Origin: an uncultured Lachnospiraceae bacterium
GTDB taxonomy: Bacteria; Bacillota; Clostridia; Lachnospirales; Lachnospiraceae
NCBI GenBank assembly: GCA_900316165.1
Contig: ONBW01000003.1
Location: 20,430 to 84,429, forward strand
Length of the DNA stretch: 64,000 bases
Direction: 5' to 3'
A program made the position numbers and the translations under genes. Below the pieces are notes generated by a model, which did no database searches, was not told the origin of the DNA, and was given only the letters and a program-made list of their open reading frames with translations. Every line of letters starts with the position of its first letter. Position 1 is the first letter of the stretch. Shown in pieces: positions 61,581 through 64,000 of the stretch.

Positions 61581-63314
61581 ATGGGATACAAGGAGACATA
61601 CGAGAGCTGGCTGTCTGATCCGTATTTCGATGATGAGACGAAGGCTGAGCTCAGGGGAATCGCAGGAAACGAAAAGGAAATCGAGGATCGCTTCTACATG
61701 GACCTCGAGTTTGGTACAGCAGGACTCCGCGGCGTTATCGGAGCCGGAACGAACAGGATGAATGTCTATACTGTCCGCCGCGCTACTCAGGGACTCGCCG
61801 ATTATATCAATAAGGTCGGCGGTGCTGACAGAGGCGTCGCTATTTCATACGACTGCCGTCATATGTCACCTGAATTTGCAGATGTGGCTGCATGCTGTCT
61901 TGCAGCAAACGGTATCAAGGCTTACGTGTTTGAGTCACTTCGTCCGACCCCTGTTCTTTCATATGCGGTCAGATACCTGCACTGCATCGCCGGAATCAAT
62001 ATCACAGCAAGCCACAACCCGGCTGAGTACAACGGCTACAAGGTTTACTGGGAGGATGGAGCACAGATCACTCCGCCACATGATACCGGAATCATGGATT
62101 GTGTAAAGGCTGTTGCCATCGATAAGGCAAAGACCATTACAAAGCAGCAGGCTATGGACAAGGGTCTCTACCAGGTAATCGGTGCCGATATCGATGATCC
62201 TTATATCGCTGAGTTAAAAAAGCTCGTTATCCACCAGGATGCTATCGATAAGGTCGGTAAGGATATCACAATCGTCTATACTCCTCTTCACGGCACTGGA
62301 AATATCCCTGTCAGAAGAGTTTTAAAGGAGCTTGGATTTACAAATGTCTTCGTAGTTCCTGAGCAGGAGAAGCCGGACGGTGACTTCCCTACAGTTTCTT
62401 ACCCTAACCCTGAGGCAAAGGAGGCATTTGCCCTTGCTCTTGCTCTTGGCAAGGAGAAGAATGCAGACCTCGTTCTTGCTACAGACCCTGACGCCGACAG
62501 ACTCGGTGTCTATGTAAAGGATAAGCAGGGAGAGTATCACTGCCTGACTGGTAACATGTCTGGCTGCCTGATTGGTAATTATGTAATCGGCCAGAGAAAG
62601 GCAAGAGACGGAAAGCTTCCTGAGGACGGCGCTTTCGTCAAGTCTATCGTTACTACAAATCTTGCTGATGCTATCGCAAAGGACTATGGCATTCAGCTGA
62701 TCGAGGTGCTTACCGGATTCAAGTACATCGGTGGTAAAATTCTTGAGTTTGAGAAGACAGGAAAGGGCACATACCTCTTCGGTATGGAGGAGAGCTACGG
62801 CTGCCTGACTGGTACCTATGCCCGTGATAAGGACGCTGTAGATGCCTCTATGACGCTCTGTGAGGCTGCTGCCTACTACAAGACTATCGGCTGGACTCTT
62901 TGGGATGCTATGGTAGATCTCTATGAGAGACTTGGCTACTATCAGGATGCCGTAAGTGCTATCACACTTAAGGGTAAAGAGGGAATCGAGAAGATCGGCT
63001 CTATCATGACTTACCTTCGTGAGAATCCGCTTACAGGAATCGGTGATTACAAGGTTGTCCGCACAAGAGATTACTTAAAGGATACGATTACTGATGCTGC
63101 TACCGGAAAGACTGAGCCTACAGGCCTTCCAAAGTCAAACGTTCTCTACTATGAGTTAAACGATGATGCATGGATCTGCGTTCGTCCGTCAGGTACCGAG
63201 CCGAAGATCAAATTCTACTACGGTATCAAGGGTTCAAGCTTCGCTGACGCTGATCAGAAGTCGGCTGCTATGGCCAAGTCACTTGAGGAGCTGGCTGATA
63301 AGCTGACCAAGTAA
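61581..63314 (+). CDS. pgcA: Phosphoglucomutase/phosphomannomutase
   Basis: 577 residues, alpha-D-phosphohexomutase family of the long Firmicutes type. It moves phosphate between C6 and C1 of glucose (or mannose), giving glucose-1-phosphate for nucleotide sugars. Active-site Ser in ITASHNPAEYNGYKVYW, metal loop DPDADRLG, sugar loop GMEESYGCL and C-terminal phosphate loop RPSGTEPKIKFYY. AAAGGAGGAAAA sets the start. It would supply precursors to the polysaccharide locus. Confidence 0.95.
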   Translation: MGYKETYESWLSDPYFDDETKAELRGIAGNEKEIEDRFYMDLEFGTAGLRGVIGAGTNRMNVYTVRRATQGLADYINKVGGADRGVAISYDCRHMSPEFADVAACCLAANGIKAYVFESLRPTPVLSYAVRYLHCIAGINITASHNPAEYNGYKVYWEDGAQITPPHDTGIMDCVKAVAIDKAKTITKQQAMDKGLYQVIGADIDDPYIAELKKLVIHQDAIDKVGKDITIVYTPLHGTGNIPVRRVLKELGFTNVFVVPEQEKPDGDFPTVSYPNPEAKEAFALALALGKEKNADLVLATDPDADRLGVYVKDKQGEYHCLTGNMSGCLIGNYVIGQRKARDGKLPEDGAFVKSIVTTNLADAIAKDYGIQLIEVLTGFKYIGGKILEFEKTGKGTYLFGMEESYGCLTGTYARDKDAVDASMTLCEAAAYYKTIGWTLWDAMVDLYERLGYYQDAVSAITLKGKEGIEKIGSIMTYLRENPLTGIGDYKVVRTRDYLKDTITDAATGKTEPTGLPKSNVLYYELNDDAWICVRPSGTEPKIKFYYGIKGSSFADADQKSAAMAKSLEELADKLTK

Positions 63315-63364
63315 AATCTTTGTAACAATTGTAATATTTATTTTGCTTTGGTTTTTCAAAAAAT

Positions 63365-63397
63365 GCCCGAAAATCAAATAAAATCGGGCTTTTTTTG
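63365..63397 (+). terminator. Terminator after pgcA
   Basis: GCCCGA (63365-63370) pairs with TCGGGC (63384-63389), then eight T. Confidence 0.88.
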
Positions 63398-63407
63398 GAA
63401 AAAGATA

Positions 63408-63436
63408 TTGACATTTTATTTAAAAAATTGTATAAA
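63408..63436 (+). promoter_or_regulatory. hup promoter
   Basis: TTGACA (63408-63413), 17-base spacer, TATAAA (63431-63436). A strong site for an abundant protein. Confidence 0.8.
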
Positions 63437-63513
63437 AGTAAGTAGCGCAGATAATTATGCAGTCTGCGTGGAACACAATAATATCGTATTAAAAATACGA
63501 GGAGGAAATTATA

Positions 63514-63789
63514 ATGAACAAGACAGAACTTGTAGCAGAGATTGCAGAGAAAGCAAACACTTCAAAGAAGGAAGCAGAAGTAGTTCTTCGTGCATTCACA
63601 GATGTTGTTACAGAGCAGCTGAAGAAGGGTGAAAAGATTCAGCTTGTTGGCTTTGGTACATTCGAAGTATCAGAGAGAAGTGCTCGTACAGGAAGAAATC
63701 CTCAGACTGGTGAGGAGATGCAGATCGCAGCTTCCAAGGCTCCTAAGTTTAAGGCTGGTAAGGCTCTTAAGGACGCTGTTAACGAGTAA
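63514..63789 (+). CDS. hup: HU-family DNA-binding protein
   Basis: 91 residues, the standard HU length. [14 protein letters not shown], the dimer core with [21 protein letters not shown] (the DNA-clasping arm begins at RSARTGRNP) and [18 protein letters not shown] end. It bends and compacts DNA as a homodimer. Strong SD GAGGAGGAAATT before the ATG; own promoter and terminator. Confidence 0.97.
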   Translation: MNKTELVAEIAEKANTSKKEAEVVLRAFTDVVTEQLKKGEKIQLVGFGTFEVSERSARTGRNPQTGEEMQIAASKAPKFKAGKALKDAVNE

Positions 63790-63820
63790 TCTATTATTTC
63801 GCATTTCATTACATAAAGGG

Positions 63821-63845
63821 ACGGCCGCATGGCCGTTCTTTTTTA
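63821..63845 (+). terminator. Terminator after hup
   Basis: ACGGCC-GCAT-GGCCGT stem followed by TCTTTTTT. Confidence 0.88.
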
Positions 63846-63875
63846 TTGACAGAATGTACCCTGCATTTGTGTAAT
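63846..63875 (+). promoter_or_regulatory. Candidate promoter for a gene beyond the window
   Basis: TTGACA (63846-63851), 18-base spacer, TGTAAT (63870-63875). Confidence 0.5.
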
Positions 63876-63951
63876 TTTCTAAAAAAATTGGTCAGTAAAT
63901 CATAGGGGTGTTTCATGAATGTATAACTGAATAATAGGATTTTTTGAAGAA

Positions 63952-64000
63952 GGCCAAGTCTGGAGATTATACTCATACATATTCCAGAAATGGCCCTTTT
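63952..64000 (+). terminator. Terminator-like or attenuator hairpin at the right edge
   Basis: GGCCA and CTGGA (63952-63964) pair with TCCAG and TGGCC (63983-63995), then CTTTT at the window end. It lies about 75 bp after a promoter and before any gene, as an attenuator in a leader would. Confidence 0.45.

Overview
The window reads as a chromosome segment of an anaerobic, plant-polysaccharide-degrading member of the Clostridia, most likely Lachnospiraceae; the genus cannot be fixed from sequence reading alone. Support: strong GGAGG ribosome sites, TTGACA/TATAAT promoters, many ATGA-overlapping operons, Gram-positive lipoproteins, small families typical of that group (DUF6171- and DUF6715-like proteins), the L-arabinose isomerase pathway, and no rRNA, tRNA, phage or transposase genes in view.

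Layout. 1-730: partial cell-wall amidase (minus). 966-3178: a chimeric solute-binding/chemotaxis-receptor remnant overlapping an ABC_sub_bind lipoprotein. 3355-6245: glycerol kinase, thioredoxin and a short-chain dehydrogenase. 6353-9600: a copper module, copA and csoR, with three CsoR-type operators; copA carries a C-terminal CopZ-like domain with its own internal ribosome site. 9613-25146: a large arabinan/arabinose locus with two GH43 enzymes and one GH51 (4-bp overlaps), a divergent ArsR-like regulator with a long C-terminal domain, an ABC sugar importer (binding protein, two permeases, YesL and DUF6171 proteins), then araA-araR-araD-kinase-transaldolase. Arabinan is cut outside or at the membrane, arabinosides are imported, trimmed by cytoplasmic GH43/GH51 enzymes, and arabinose passes via ribulose and xylulose-5-phosphate into the pentose phosphate pathway. 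Four copies of a palindrome near CTAAAATACTTTAG mark a probable local regulon.

25227-31594: a phosphatase, a Lon protease gene behind a CIRCE-like element, an array of 38-bp elements at a 51-bp period (28375-28782), and a small AT-rich group of secreted proteins with a signal peptidase I. 31641-38349: ppiB-tex-tsaE-tsaB-rnz-DUF6715-tsaD, a tRNA-maturation-rich operon. 38421-56435: a cell-surface polysaccharide locus (O-antigen-ligase-like protein, five GT2 genes, Wzt/Wzm exporter, DUF2142, DUF2304, flippase) with an embedded two-component system and two AAA/PD-(D/E)XK-type genes, the second behind 33-bp tandem repeats that overlap its promoter.

56528-64000: a second amidase, proS behind a large cloverleaf-like leader element, a tRNA CCA-adding enzyme fused in frame to a PEGA lipoprotein across an A7 tract, a phosphohexomutase, and an HU gene. 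The points most worth a second look are the 38-bp array, the CCA-enzyme/lipoprotein fusion, the repeat-controlled DUF4143 gene, the proS leader element, the arabinan operator family, the internal CopZ start and the chimeric gene at 966.
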